Source: Enorma burkinafasonensis
Lineage (GTDB): Bacteria; Actinomycetota; Coriobacteriia; Coriobacteriales; Coriobacteriaceae
Assembly: GCF_902150035.1 (NCBI RefSeq)
Contig: NZ_LR597506.1
Span: 1-64,000, forward strand
Direction of reading: 5' to 3'
DNA: 64,000 bases
The translations under genes and the position numbers were made by a program. The notes beneath the pieces are model-generated. The model did not search any database, was not told the origin of the DNA, and worked only from the letters and a program-made list of their open reading frames with translations. Positions 8,684 to 18,920 of this stretch are shown here, piece after piece (positions within the stretch are counted from its first letter, which is position 1; every line of letters begins with the position of its first letter).

Positions 8684-11600
8684 CTACGAGTAGGTGACGA
8701 CCTGGGGCTCGCCGGGGTCGGCGGGGTCGTCGACCTCGACGCGCACGAACATCAGGGTCACCCGCTCGAACCCCGCCTTGTGAAGCACGTCGGCGTACAC
8801 GCTCGCCTGGAGCGCGTGCTTCTCCTGCAGCTGCTCGGGCGTCTCGGCGGGGGAACCGCCCGTCTTGTAGTCGAGGACGAGCGCCTCGCGGGGACGGCCG
8901 GGGTCGGTGCAGAGCACGTCGATCGCTCCCTCGGCGTAGGCGCCGTACTGCTCCCGGAAGTCTTCCATCCCCAGGGAGAAGAAGGGGACCTCGGCCCGCA
9001 CCTGCGCCCAAGAGCGCATGAGGGCGCGCGCCTTGGAGCGCTCCCAGCGCGCGAGGGCGTCCTCGAGGCGCACCCGCTGCGCGGAGGTGACGCCCCAGTA
9101 GCGGCACAGCGCGTCGACGCGCGACGCGGGCACGGACTCCTCCCCGGTCTCGATGAGCCATTGGGCGGCGGCATGGAAGGCGGAGCCGAGCGCCGTGGGG
9201 TCGCCGTCGCCGCGACGCGCTGCGTCGGGAGCGCCGCCGTCCCGCCCTGCCGAAAGAGCGCTCGGGGCACAAAGGGCGTCATCCTCCGCAGGCTCGACGG
9301 GGGCGCTGCGGTCCTCGAGCTCGGCGTGGGAGGCGGCGGCCACCGAGGAGTAGCTGTACGAGTCGCGCGGTGGAACGGGGGCCGGGACCATGGAGACCTC
9401 CACCCGAGCTGGCCTCACCAGCAGCACGGAGCGCTCCTCGCAGACGGGGCCGTCTGCGGCGCCGCACGCCGCGGCGGGCGCGGGCGGGGGCGGGTAATCC
9501 GCTGCAGCGAAGGCGGCCTGGGGCCGCTTCAGGCCCTTCTTCTTCGCCGGGTACGCCACGTCGTCCAGAAGGATCATCTGGAAGTCGCCGGCATGGGCAT
9601 CGGGGAAGGCGAGCCGGTCGCTGGTCAGGTCGGGCAGGCCGCCCAGGTCCTCATCAGGCGGCAGGATCCGTGCGAGGACCTCGCCCACCAGCGAGGTCGC
9701 GTGCCCGGGCTCGAGCTCGGATGCGTAGCGCGCCCCGAGCGCGAGGATCGCGACCTCCCGGGCGCGCGTGATGGCGACGTAGAGCAGGCGCGCCGCCTCC
9801 TCGTAGTCGAGCTGCGCGTTCTCGCGCTTCATGTATGCGAAGGCCGGGGCGGCGGAAGCGGGGACCTCGGGGCCGTGCTCGCCGGCGTCGACGGCCTGCT
9901 TCTCCAGGTCGTTCAGCGCACCCATGGCATCCTTGAGCAGGCTCTCGTCTGCCGCGAGCCCGAAGCGGTTGGGCAGGGCGGCCCACAGCGTGCACCCATC
10001 GCGGTCGAGCATCTGGATCCGGTCCGTACCCGCCTTGATGCCGTCGCACTCCGCGACGGCGACGACCGGGAACTCGAGGCCCTTCGACGCGTGCACCGTC
10101 ATGATGCGCACCGCGTCCTCGTCGGCGCCCGAAAGCGTCGCAGGCGACTCCTTCACGTGCTCGATATGCGCGTCGAAGGCCTCCGAGACGAGACGCGGCG
10201 AGAACGCGCGCCCGGCTTCCTCCTGCTCGACGATCGAGATCGCCTTCAGCAGGTTCGCGGCGACGGCGCGCTCCTGGGCGCCGCCCCGCTCGAGGCGGGC
10301 GAGCCAGCCCGACTCGGCGACCGCGTCGCGCACGATGGCGGACATGGGGTCGCGCCCGACGCGCGCCTGGGCGCCTCCGAGCACCTCCCGCATGCGGTCG
10401 ACGAGCGGCAAGGGGCCGAACGCATCGAGGATCTCGGCGGAGAGGAGCACGTCCCCGGTGATGGTCCTGCTGTCGACCGCCCCGGTCTCGGCGTCCACGC
10501 AGGTGGAGAGCGCGAGGAGCTCAGTCGCGCCCAGGCAGAACATCGGCGAGGTGACCAGCGGCGTGATGCCGCGCTCGCCGTCGTCGGGGTTGGCGAGAAA
10601 CGCCAGCAGCGCGGAGACGACCCCGACCTCGGGCGCCCGACGGTAGACCGAGGTGCCGCCCGACACCACGCACGGCATGCCCGCCGCGCGGATGGCGTCG
10701 GCGTAGACGTCCGCCTTGGTGAGGCGCGCCATGAGGATGACCATCTCGCTCGGCTTGAAGCCCTCCGCGTCGCGCAGGTGCCGGAAGCGCTCCGCGATCG
10801 CCGCCGCCTTGGCCGCGGCGCGGTCGTCCGAGGTCCCCGCCACCGCGAGCACGGCCTGGCGGCGCGACGTCTTCGCGGAGACCCGGCGCGCGCCCTTGCG
10901 CTTGCCCTCCCCGCACGAGACGAGATGGAGGAAATCGCGGCCCAGCGGGTTTTCCGCGCCGCCCTCGAAGATGCGGTCGGCAAACGACAGGATGTCCGCA
11001 TGGCTTCGGTAGTTCACGTCGAGGTCCAAGACCGTGCCCGTGCGCTCGACCTCGTCCTTCTTGCCGCGGAAGACCGACACGTCCGCGCCGCGGAACCGGT
11101 AGATGGACTGCTGCGCGTCGCCCACCGTGCACAGCTCGCGCCCGTCGGGGCTGCAGAGCAGGCGCACGAGCTCGACCTGCTGCTGAGCGGTGTCCTGGAA
11201 CTCGTCGACCATGACCATCTTGAAGCGGCCGGAGAACTCCCGGCGGATCCGCTCGTCGTGGTTGAGCGCATCGAACGCCCGTGTGAGCAGGTCGTCGTTG
11301 TCGAGCACCGCCTGGTCCGCCTTGAGCGCGTCGTATTCGGCGCGCACCAGCTCGACGAGGGGAACGAGCTCGTCGAGGGCGCCGGCGCAGGTCGCGAGGT
11401 AGGCGTCGGCGAAAAACGCCGGGCGCGCGGCGCGCACCTCCCCCACCGCCGTCTTCTCGTCCTTGCCCATGCCCTTGCCGCGCAGCGAGAGCTCGCCGGC
11501 GGCATCGAAGCAGGCACGCAGGTCGTCACGGGTGCGCGGCGACGCCAGATAGGTTTCGAGCGCATCGAGGGCGACGCGCGCCGCGGCGGCGTTCGCGTAT

Positions 11601-12289
11601 GAGGGGGTCTCCGCGATGTCGCGATAGACTTCCAGGATACGGCGCGGGGAGGGCACGGGCGCGACCTGCTGGAATGCGGAGAGCCCGCCCACCGTGGCGG
11701 AAACCCGCCCCAGGATGGCGACGAGGATCGAAAGCAGGCTGTCCAGGCCCTGGGAGGGGCCCCCGGCGCCCTCGAGCGCGAAGGCGCCGAGGATCTCCCT
11801 GAACGCGCCGTCGCCCTGCGCGTCGTCGGCGGCGATGCGGCGCACCACGTGCTCGACGGCGAGCCGCTTGAGGTCGTCGGCGTACCCGACGACGGAGAAC
11901 GCCGGGTCCACGTCCACGTCGAGCGCATGCGCGCGGATGATGCGCGAGCACATGCCGTGGATGGTCGAGATCCAGGCGTCGTCGACCTTCTCCGCCTCGG
12001 CGGCCATGCCCTCCTCGACGAGCGCCGCGCGGATGCGCTGCTTGAGCTCGGCGGCGGCCTTGTCGGTGAAGGTGATGGCGAGCACCTGGTCGATGCTGTC
12101 CAAAAACGGCTCGGGACGGCTGGGGTCGCGCCAGAGCTCGCGCGGCTTGGAGCCCGGCCGCAGGGCGTGCATGATGCGCTGCGTGAGCGTGAACGTCTTG
12201 CCGGACCCGGCGCCGGCCGACACGAAGAGCGGGCCCTCGAGGGTGCGGACGATCCGCTCCTGCTTGGGCTCGAGCTGGATGCGCGCCAT
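8684..12289 (-). CDS. addA: AddA-type helicase/nuclease
   Basis: A 1201-residue UvrD/RecB-like superfamily 1 helicase with a C-terminal RecB-family nuclease. Visible are Walker A SAGAGSGKTFT (24-34), Walker B VMVDEFQDT, the GDAQQSIYRFRGAD motif, VNYRS, TVHASKGLEF, and the nuclease motif VLDYKTGG near residue 1140. With AddB it resects double-strand breaks and loads RecA. The start at 12289 is set by AGGAGG six bases upstream and by a TGATG junction in which the addB stop shares a base with this ATG. An in-frame ATG 18 bases further upstream would lie inside addB and is less likely. Confidence 0.92.
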   Translation of the reverse strand: MARIQLEPKQERIVRTLEGPLFVSAGAGSGKTFTLTQRIMHALRPGSKPRELWRDPSRPEPFLDSIDQVLAITFTDKAAAELKQRIRAALVEEGMAAEAEKVDDAWISTIHGMCSRIIRAHALDVDVDPAFSVVGYADDLKRLAVEHVVRRIAADDAQGDGAFREILGAFALEGAGGPSQGLDSLLSILVAILGRVSATVGGLSAFQQVAPVPSPRRILEVYRDIAETPSYANAAAARVALDALETYLASPRTRDDLRACFDAAGELSLRGKGMGKDEKTAVGEVRAARPAFFADAYLATCAGALDELVPLVELVRAEYDALKADQAVLDNDDLLTRAFDALNHDERIRREFSGRFKMVMVDEFQDTAQQQVELVRLLCSPDGRELCTVGDAQQSIYRFRGADVSVFRGKKDEVERTGTVLDLDVNYRSHADILSFADRIFEGGAENPLGRDFLHLVSCGEGKRKGARRVSAKTSRRQAVLAVAGTSDDRAAAKAAAIAERFRHLRDAEGFKPSEMVILMARLTKADVYADAIRAAGMPCVVSGGTSVYRRAPEVGVVSALLAFLANPDDGERGITPLVTSPMFCLGATELLALSTCVDAETGAVDSRTITGDVLLSAEILDAFGPLPLVDRMREVLGGAQARVGRDPMSAIVRDAVAESGWLARLERGGAQERAVAANLLKAISIVEQEEAGRAFSPRLVSEAFDAHIEHVKESPATLSGADEDAVRIMTVHASKGLEFPVVAVAECDGIKAGTDRIQMLDRDGCTLWAALPNRFGLAADESLLKDAMGALNDLEKQAVDAGEHGPEVPASAAPAFAYMKRENAQLDYEEAARLLYVAITRAREVAILALGARYASELEPGHATSLVGEVLARILPPDEDLGGLPDLTSDRLAFPDAHAGDFQMILLDDVAYPAKKKGLKRPQAAFAAADYPPPPAPAAACGAADGPVCEERSVLLVRPARVEVSMVPAPVPPRDSYSYSSVAAASHAELEDRSAPVEPAEDDALCAPSALSAGRDGGAPDAARRGDGDPTALGSAFHAAAQWLIETGEESVPASRVDALCRYWGVTSAQRVRLEDALARWERSKARALMRSWAQVRAEVPFFSLGMEDFREQYGAYAEGAIDVLCTDPGRPREALVLDYKTGGSPAETPEQLQEKHALQASVYADVLHKAGFERVTLMFVRVEVDDPADPGEPQVVTYS

Positions 12290-15288
12290 CAGCGCCTCCT
12301 CTCGCACATGGTAAGCGGGCAGTACGTGCAGGAATCCGAGGCGGGAGCCGGCGCGATGCGGCCCTGCTCGAGCTTGTCGAGCTCGCCGGTGATCGCGCGC
12401 TCGACCTGGTCGAGCAGCTCGGTGAGGGCCATGGTGCCGTCATGCAGGGCGCTGCGCGAGCGCGGCGGCTTGACGCCGGGGAAGCCCGAGACCCTGTCGT
12501 GCGGGAACGACGGAGGCTCGGTATCCGCCAGCGTATCGGTCACCTGGCCGGCGACCTGGGGCCCGCGCGTCCCCAGGTAGAGCGCGCCCTGGGCGGAGCC
12601 GAACCCCATGCGCGCCAGCGCCTGGGCGTAGATGAGCGTCTGGACCTTGGGCGCGCGGTCAGCATCGCGCCCCGGGAGCCACGCGGGGTCGAGCCCCTCG
12701 CCCTCCTCGAGCGCCATGGTGGGGTCGGCGCAGGAGAGCGACGCGACCGAGGCGCGGTTCTTGTAGTCGATCACGACGAAGCGGTCGCGCTCGCAGCGCT
12801 CGGGCACGTGGCCCGCGGGCGCGCCCGCCGCCGGGGCGACGTCGATGCGGTCGATGCGCCCCCCGAGGGGACGGCCCGCGTAGGCGACGCCCTCCTTGTC
12901 GAAGGCGTACTCGAACCAGGCGGGGATGAAGCCGGGCATGAGGTCGCTCTCGTGGCGCACCACGTCGCGCAGCTTGGGCAGGATGGCGTCGAGCTGGTCG
13001 CGCTCGAGCTCGTCGAGGGCGACGAGCGGGCCGCGGATGGGGCGCGGGCGCTCCTCGCGCGCGTACTTGCCATGGGTGTACTTGCCGCGCGCATGGTCCG
13101 CGCGCACCTCGGCGTACGCCAGGTCCATCTGCTCGAGGCAGGCGTCCAGGTTGGCCGCGTCGACGCGCTGCAGGCCCTCCTCCTGCAGGCGCTCGTGGAA
13201 GCGCTGCATCACGTCATGGACGAAGTTTCCCATCTCGATGGGGCCGAAGCCCACATCGAGCCGGCGCGTGGACGCGCGGTTGCCCACGAGCCAGCTGTAC
13301 GGGCAGGCGAGGTAGGCCTCGATCTGCGAGGCGGAGAGGGTGCGCGGCACCTCCGTCCCGCCCATGCTGCGCGTGGGCGGCAGCAGGAAGCGCTCGAGCC
13401 CGGACGGGAGCACGTGGGCGCCGGGGATCTTCGCCTCGGTGAGCACGACGTCGCGTCCGGCGGCGACATCGAGATTGGAGAGGAGCGCCCCCTCGTGGGG
13501 AAGCTCGGGGGCGGCCGGGGCGGCGTCGCCGAAGGCGGCCTTGAGCTCGTCGTAGGCGAGCGCGGCGTAGCGCTCGTCGCCCTGGCGGTCGCGGGCCGTA
13601 TGCGCGAGGACCGCGCGGCGGCCGGCCTCGCAGGCGCGGCGCACCTGGATGCGGTGGCGCTCGACCGCCGGGACCTTGGCGCCGGGGCAGCCGAGCTTGG
13701 CGGCGAGCAGGTCGTGCGGGGTCTCGCGGCGGGCGAGCGGGTAGGCGTCGGCATCCAGGTCGATGAGGACGACGGCGTCGAACGACCCCTCGGCGCGGCG
13801 GGCGAGCTCCTCGCACGTGATGAAGAGCACCCTGGCCGCAGGGGCCACCGATGCGGACGGGACGGCGTCAGCGGTGAGGCGGGTGGCCAGGCCGGGCAGG
13901 GCGAGGACCGCCTGCTCCTCTGAGACGCCCAGGCGATGGGCCGTCTCCATCAGGCCGGAGGCCTCTTCGAGCGCGGCGAGCTCGGCCTCGCGGGCGGCGA
14001 GGCCCTCCGCACCGAACGCGTGCGGCGCGGCCGCCGAGGCCGCCTCGGCCATGAGCGCGAGCGCACGGGCGAGGCGGCCGCCGGCGAGCGCACGGGGGAC
14101 CGCGGCGGCCACGATGGGCCTCCGGTCGCGGCCGTCCTCCTCGGCGAGCTTGCGCTCGCGGTTGAGCTCCCTGCTCTCGAGGCTCGTGAGCTCCGCCATT
14201 AAACCCTCAGCGTCGAGCTTGCGGGTCTTGCGCAGGCGCGCGTCGAGCATGCGAGAGATGCGCGGCGCCACATGGGACAGGCCCGAGAAGGGGCTGCGGA
14301 TCCAGTCGGGCACCTCGGGCGCGGGCCACCAGGCGCTCGGCTCCTCCGCCTCCATGCGGCGGAGCAGGTCCCGGAGCATGAAGAACGCCTGGCCGGCACG
14401 CGCGTCCTCGAAGGGGACCCGCACGGAGAGCTCTGCCTCCAACCCCCTGGCGGCGAGCCGGGGGGCGAGCGCGCGAAAGGCGGCGACGGGGTCGGGCGCG
14501 GCGACGGCGAGCGTGGCGCCCGCGGCCGCATGGGAGGCGTCGGAGATGAGCTCGGCATGCGCCGCGTCGCGGGCAGAGGGACCGGAGATCTCGGCGAACT
14601 GGAGACGGGACGCGGCGAGGCCCGCGCAGGCGCCCCCGTCGTCCTCGAGCACGAGCAGCGGCACGCGGCAGGCGCACGCGTCGAGCAGCCGCACTAGGTA
14701 CTCCGGCCGGTCGTCCAGGGCGCGCGCCACCACCGCGTGGACGCCGGGAACGCCGTCTGCGCCCATCGCGGCGAGCGAGACGGCGGCGCAGGAGGGCTCC
14801 ACGGCGCCCAGCCGGTCGAGGGCGCGCGCGTAGCGCTCGAGCACATCGACCACGGCGCGCTCGGAGGGCGTGAGCGACTCCCGCCGCGCTGCGGTGATGA
14901 ACGGCTGGTAGAGGCGGGCGGCGGTGGCGAGCATGGCGAGCGTGCCGGTGGTCCGGGGCAGCGCGGCGGCATCGGCGGGGCGCGTGGGGTCGGCGGCGGC
15001 CTCGTCAATCGAGCGCGCCAAGAGGAGCCGACGCTCGGCCGGCTCGACGATGCGGCGGCCGTCGCCGGAGAGCTCCCAGAGCGCGGACACCCAGGCCGCG
15101 GGCGTCAGCACGTCGATGCCCACGCCCAGCCCCACGTCGGCGAGCGCGCGGCGGCAGGCATCGCGCATGCCCGCATGGGGCACCAGAAGCGTCACGCGGC
15201 CATGTGCCCGGGCAAGGTCGCCGATGAGCTCGATCTCCCGGGCGTCCGGACGGTTCCCCATGGCCTTTCTGATGACTTGAGTCGCCAT
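12289..15288 (-). CDS. addB: AddB-type nuclease subunit
   Basis: A 999-residue partner of AddA: a degenerate helicase-like body plus a C-terminal RecB-type nuclease (VVIDYKNRAS near residue 840). Four cysteines suited to an Fe-S cluster are visible: one in YLACPYSW (about 662) and a CTYCPLTMC cluster at the extreme C-terminus, as in AddB. The N-terminal Walker A lysine motif is not evident, suggesting a non-motor subunit. The start is uncertain: 15288 follows GGGAGG closely, while an ATG at 15315 extends the protein by nine residues. It is translationally coupled to addA. Confidence 0.87.
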   Translation of the reverse strand: MATQVIRKAMGNRPDAREIELIGDLARAHGRVTLLVPHAGMRDACRRALADVGLGVGIDVLTPAAWVSALWELSGDGRRIVEPAERRLLLARSIDEAAADPTRPADAAALPRTTGTLAMLATAARLYQPFITAARRESLTPSERAVVDVLERYARALDRLGAVEPSCAAVSLAAMGADGVPGVHAVVARALDDRPEYLVRLLDACACRVPLLVLEDDGGACAGLAASRLQFAEISGPSARDAAHAELISDASHAAAGATLAVAAPDPVAAFRALAPRLAARGLEAELSVRVPFEDARAGQAFFMLRDLLRRMEAEEPSAWWPAPEVPDWIRSPFSGLSHVAPRISRMLDARLRKTRKLDAEGLMAELTSLESRELNRERKLAEEDGRDRRPIVAAAVPRALAGGRLARALALMAEAASAAAPHAFGAEGLAAREAELAALEEASGLMETAHRLGVSEEQAVLALPGLATRLTADAVPSASVAPAARVLFITCEELARRAEGSFDAVVLIDLDADAYPLARRETPHDLLAAKLGCPGAKVPAVERHRIQVRRACEAGRRAVLAHTARDRQGDERYAALAYDELKAAFGDAAPAAPELPHEGALLSNLDVAAGRDVVLTEAKIPGAHVLPSGLERFLLPPTRSMGGTEVPRTLSASQIEAYLACPYSWLVGNRASTRRLDVGFGPIEMGNFVHDVMQRFHERLQEEGLQRVDAANLDACLEQMDLAYAEVRADHARGKYTHGKYAREERPRPIRGPLVALDELERDQLDAILPKLRDVVRHESDLMPGFIPAWFEYAFDKEGVAYAGRPLGGRIDRIDVAPAAGAPAGHVPERCERDRFVVIDYKNRASVASLSCADPTMALEEGEGLDPAWLPGRDADRAPKVQTLIYAQALARMGFGSAQGALYLGTRGPQVAGQVTDTLADTEPPSFPHDRVSGFPGVKPPRSRSALHDGTMALTELLDQVERAITGELDKLEQGRIAPAPASDSCTYCPLTMCERRR

Positions 15289-15381
15289 ATCCCTCCCATT
15301 CTCCGTCCCCACCATCCTACACGCCCGTGCGGACAGGCGGGGCGAGAGCCGGGAGACGGGTCGCGGGCCGGGGGCGCGGGG

Positions 15382-15900
15382 CTACCCGACGGGGCGCTCC
15401 ATGATGTAGTCGTCCATGACGAAGCCCGCGCCGATATCGGTCACCGCGGCGTCGACGGTCGTGAAGCCGTTGCCCTCGTATGCGCGGATGCCGAGCTCGT
15501 TGCCCTTGTTCACCGTGAGGTACATGGCGCTAAGTCCCCGCTCGCGGCAGAGCGCGTCGTAGAAGCGCACGATGGCGCTCGCGAAATGCCTGCCGCGCTC
15601 GGCGGCGCTGAGGTAGATCTTCGAGATGAAGAAGCGGCCCGTCTCGGGCTCGACGCAGCCGCCCGTGTACCCCACGACCCGGCCGTCGTCCGCGGCGCGG
15701 ACGAACCAGTATTCGTAGGCGTGCTCGCGCATGTCGCGCTCGATGGCCGCGCGCGACTGGAAGCGCTCGATCATGTACTCGGTCTGTGCGCGCCCCAATC
15801 GACCGGTCCAGAACTCGCGCCAGATGGCACCCGCGAGCTCGGCGAGGGCGTCGACGTCGGCGGGCCCGACCGCCTCGAAGGAAACCGGCTCCGAACTCAC
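15382..15900 (-). CDS. GNAT-family N-acetyltransferase
   Basis: A 172-residue GNAT protein that moves an acetyl group from acetyl-CoA to an amine. The acetyl-CoA-binding region reads FFISKIYLSAAERGRHFAS, with the final strand/helix LTVNKGNELGIRAYEGNGF typical of the fold. The acceptor is unknown. Its ATG overlaps the stop of the upstream regulator gene (ATGA), so the two are co-translated. No motif distinguishes ribosomal-protein, antibiotic or small-molecule acceptors. Confidence 0.85.
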   Translation of the reverse strand: MSSEPVSFEAVGPADVDALAELAGAIWREFWTGRLGRAQTEYMIERFQSRAAIERDMREHAYEYWFVRAADDGRVVGYTGGCVEPETGRFFISKIYLSAAERGRHFASAIVRFYDALCRERGLSAMYLTVNKGNELGIRAYEGNGFTTVDAAVTDIGAGFVMDDYIMERPVG

Positions 15901-16196
15901 TCGCCGTCCTCCAGCTTGATGAGCACCCGGCGGTAGCCGCCGTACTCGCCGTTTAGGGCCTTGGAGACGCGGCTCACCGTGGTGGACGAGGCGCCCGTCT
16001 GCGCCTGCACCTCGAGGTAGGACTCCCCCTCGTCGAGGCAGCGCGCCACGTGCAGGCGCTGCGCGAAATCGCAGAACTCACGCGGCGTCAGCAGGTCGAC
16101 GAGGAACTCCTCGACCTCGCGCTCGCCCTCGAGCAGCGTGAACGCATGGACGAGCTGATGCACGTCCTCGCGCGCGAGCATCGTCTCGATATTCAT
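15897..16196 (-). CDS. YerC/TrpR-family regulator
   Basis: A 99-residue helix-rich protein of the YerC/YecD (TrpR-like) family. The DNA-binding part is LTPREFCDFAQRLHVARCL followed by the recognition region TGASSTTVSRVSKAL. Full length for the family is about 100 residues, so the ATG at 16196 is preferred over frame extensions upstream. The effector is unknown; YerC has no demonstrated tryptophan role. It overlaps the acetyltransferase gene by four bases and probably regulates its own operon. Confidence 0.85.
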   Translation of the reverse strand: MNIETMLAREDVHQLVHAFTLLEGEREVEEFLVDLLTPREFCDFAQRLHVARCLDEGESYLEVQAQTGASSTTVSRVSKALNGEYGGYRRVLIKLEDGE

Positions 16197-16283
16197 GGGC
16201 ACCACCAAACATCCGGGTTCCAACGAAGCGCCGGAAGGCGCAGCGAGAGCAGTGTAGCACACCACCACACTAAAGTGGCGCCC

Positions 16284-17318
16284 CTATGCGAGCGTCACGC
16301 GCCCGGCAAGGCCGCTCGTCCAGCGCACGCGCCCGCACTCGTCCACCGTGAGCGCCTCGATGCCCGGGACGCCCTCGGCGAACGCGATCCCGTCGCGCGC
16401 GCCGAGCATGAGCACCGTCGTCGACCAGCCGTCGCAGTCGAGCGAGCGCCGTGCCACGACGGTCGCGCTCGCGGCGTCGGTCGCGGCGGGCATGCCCGTG
16501 CGCGGGTCGAGGATATGGTGGTAGACGGTCCCTCCCCGCGAGAAGCGGCGCTCGTGCGTGCCGCTCGTCACCACCGAGCCCTGGTCGAGCTCGATGACCG
16601 CGCGGCTGCGCCCCGGGCGGAACGGGTCGGCGACGCCTATGCGCCACGGGCCCGAACAGCCGTCACCGCCGGGCGCCCGCCCGCGCACAAGCACGTTACC
16701 GCCCAGGTTGAGCGCGAAACGGCCGACACCCCGGCCACAGAGGAGTTCTGCGAGGTCGTCGGCGATGTAGCCCTTCGCGATGCCGCCGAGGTCGAGCACC
16801 GTCTGAGGGTCGCGGATGGCGAGCCACGGCGCGCCCCCGGGGGCGCCGCCGTCCCCGGGCGAGACCTCGATAAGGTTCATCCCCACGTGGAGCAGCGCCT
16901 CGGCGAGCCCGGGACGCGCGGGGACGGCGCCCGCGTGGAAGTCCCAAAGCGACGTCACAGTGCCCATCGTGATGTCGAAGCAGCCCCGGCTCCCGGCGCA
17001 GTAGGTGCGCGCCGCGCGCACGAGCTCGGCGGTCTCGCGCGCGACCGGCACCGGCTCGGGCGCCGCCGCATGCGCGCGCGAGATGTCGGAGGCGGGATCG
17101 GTGCGCGAGAGCAAGCGCTCGAAGTGCCGGCACCGCTCGACGCATGCGTCGAGGGCCCGGGCGGCGCCGTCGAGCGCGCCTTTCGCGCACCCGGGTGCCG
17201 CATCGGGGTAGACGCGCAGGTCGACCACCGTATCGAAGCAGATGAAGCGCACGGAGAGCGCGCCGTCCGCCTCCCTCTGAACCCGCTTCCCGCTGCCTGC
17301 GCCCATGCGCTCCCCCAT
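16284..17318 (-). CDS. apbE: FAD:protein FMN transferase
   Basis: A 344-residue ApbE-family flavin transferase, which attaches FMN to threonine of target proteins such as NqrB/RnfG-type subunits. Visible are the FDTVVDLRVY strand, GCFDITMGTVTSLWDF, LDLGGIAKGYIAD and LNLGGNVLVRG (flavin-binding glycine-rich segment), and HHILDPRTGMPA with the metal-binding region. No lipoprotein signal peptide is seen, so it looks cytosolic rather than the usual exported lipoprotein. No flavinylated target is encoded in this window. Confidence 0.92.
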   Translation of the reverse strand: MGERMGAGSGKRVQREADGALSVRFICFDTVVDLRVYPDAAPGCAKGALDGAARALDACVERCRHFERLLSRTDPASDISRAHAAAPEPVPVARETAELVRAARTYCAGSRGCFDITMGTVTSLWDFHAGAVPARPGLAEALLHVGMNLIEVSPGDGGAPGGAPWLAIRDPQTVLDLGGIAKGYIADDLAELLCGRGVGRFALNLGGNVLVRGRAPGGDGCSGPWRIGVADPFRPGRSRAVIELDQGSVVTSGTHERRFSRGGTVYHHILDPRTGMPAATDAASATVVARRSLDCDGWSTTVLMLGARDGIAFAEGVPGIEALTVDECGRVRWTSGLAGRVTLA

Positions 17319-17485
17319 ATCTCCACACGCCCGCGCGCCGCGTGCCGAAGCGGCGGGTTAGGGCATAATCTTCAGGACACCGGCCAGCCTGGCCGGGGCC
17401 GGGCGCGCCACGCGGCCACCCCGGACCAGGGACCCGCCCATCATCCATAGGACACCGTACCGTCTACCCCGTTTGCGAGGAATCC

Positions 17486-17848
17486 ATGACCTTCGTGCTC
17501 AACTGGCTCTTCACCTCGATCGCCATCGCGATCGCCGACTACATCGTCCCCGGCATCTTCGTCATCGGCCCGGTCGAGGTCTGGCTGTGCTACGTCTTCT
17601 GCGGCCTCACCCTCTCGCTCGTGAACTCGTTCGTGAAGCCGATCGTGAGCCTCCTCTCCCTGCCCATCACGATCGTGACCCTCGGCATCTTCCAGCTCGT
17701 GGTGAACGGCCTCATGCTCCAGTTCGCCAGCCAGCTCTCGCTCAACCTGTTCCACGCGGGCATCGTCATCGACGGCTTCGGGGCGGCGTTCGGCGGCGCG
17801 ATCATCGTGAGCATCATGTGCACGCTGCTCGGCGTGCGCAAATCTTAA
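17486..17848 (+). CDS. Phage-holin-4_2-like membrane protein
   Basis: A 120-residue protein with four predicted transmembrane stretches (about residues 4-25, 31-50, 56-80 and 92-115). The NSFVKPIVSLLSLPITIVTLG segment is the signature of the YvlD/phage_holin_4_2 family. Despite the family name, these are chromosomal membrane proteins of unclear role, some linked to envelope stress. It has its own RBS (GCGAGGAATCC) and stands alone between apbE and cysK. Confidence 0.85.
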   Translation: MTFVLNWLFTSIAIAIADYIVPGIFVIGPVEVWLCYVFCGLTLSLVNSFVKPIVSLLSLPITIVTLGIFQLVVNGLMLQFASQLSLNLFHAGIVIDGFGAAFGGAIIVSIMCTLLGVRKS

Positions 17849-17963
17849 GGCCCGCGGTCGCCCGCGTGCGCGGCGAGCGTCATAGCGGGGCCGCGCGATG
17901 GGTACAGACCCCACAGGCACAACCCGGCGGGCGCCGTGCCCGCCACTCATAAGGAGGTTTTCC

Positions 17964-18899
17964 ATGGCCAAGATCTACACCTCGATCGACCAGCTCATCG
18001 GCAGGACGCCCCTGCTCGAGCTCAGCAACATCGAGCGCGAGGACGCCCTCGGCGCCCGTGTGCTCGCCAAGCTGGAGAGCATGAACCCCGCGGGGTCCGC
18101 CAAGGACCGCATCGCGCTCGGCATGATCGATGCCGCGGAGCGCGCCGGCGCCATACGCCCGCACGAGGGCTACACGATCATCGAGCCCACCTCGGGCAAC
18201 ACGGGCGTGGGGCTTTCCGCCGTCGCGGCGGCGCGCGGCTACCGCGTCATCATCACCATGCCCGACACGATGAGCGTCGAGCGCCGCCAGCTCATGGCCG
18301 CCTACGGCGCCGAGCTCGTGCTCACCCCGGGCGCGCGCGGCATGGCCGGCGCGATCGAGCGCGCCGAGGAGCTCGCGCGCGAGGTGCCCAAGAGCATCAT
18401 GGCCGGCCAGTTCACCAACCCGGCGAACCCGGCGGCCCACCGCGCCACCACCGGCCCCGAGATCTGGGAGGATACCGACGGCGCGGTCGACATCTTCGTC
18501 GCGGGCGTGGGCACCGGCGGCACCATCACCGGCGTGGGCTCCTATCTGAAGGAGCGCAACCCCGACGTGCGCGTAGTCGCCGTCGAGCCGGCGGACTCCC
18601 CCGTCCTCTCGGGTGGCGCGGCCGGCCCGCACAAGATCCAGGGCATCGGCGCGGGCTTCGTGCCCGAGGTGCTCGACACCGGCATCTACGACGAGATCAT
18701 GACGGTCACCAGCGAGGACGCCTTCGCGACCGGCAGGCGCCTCGGCGCGACCGAAGGGGTGCTCGCCGGCATCTCGTCGGGCGCCGCGGCCTGGGCCGCG
18801 CTCGAGCTCGCGCGCAAGCCTGAGAACGCCGGCAAGACCATCGTGGTCATGCTCGTCGACACCGGGGAGCGCTACCTCTCGACCCCGCTCTTCGCGTAA
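17964..18899 (+). CDS. cysK: Cysteine synthase
   Basis: A 311-residue O-acetylserine sulfhydrylase that makes cysteine from O-acetylserine and sulfide with PLP. The PLP lysine is K47 in NPAGSAKDR; the phosphate/substrate loops TSGNTGVG and [10 protein letters not shown] are present. The ATG at 17964 is chosen because AAGGAGG lies 7 bases upstream; a longer frame has no such site. A 7-bp hairpin (GGCGGGC/GCCCGCC, 17931-17949) lies just before the RBS and could affect translation. mnmA follows after 21 bases, which would place sulfur assimilation and tRNA thiolation in one transcript. Confidence 0.95.
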   Translation: MAKIYTSIDQLIGRTPLLELSNIEREDALGARVLAKLESMNPAGSAKDRIALGMIDAAERAGAIRPHEGYTIIEPTSGNTGVGLSAVAAARGYRVIITMPDTMSVERRQLMAAYGAELVLTPGARGMAGAIERAEELAREVPKSIMAGQFTNPANPAAHRATTGPEIWEDTDGAVDIFVAGVGTGGTITGVGSYLKERNPDVRVVAVEPADSPVLSGGAAGPHKIQGIGAGFVPEVLDTGIYDEIMTVTSEDAFATGRRLGATEGVLAGISSGAAAWAALELARKPENAGKTIVVMLVDTGERYLSTPLFA

Positions 18900-18920
18900 G
18901 GGCGAGGAGGTATCCGGGTC

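Noticed and set aside
17486-17848. Phage holin as evidence of a prophage
   Set aside because: The family is chromosomal and no other phage genes are near.
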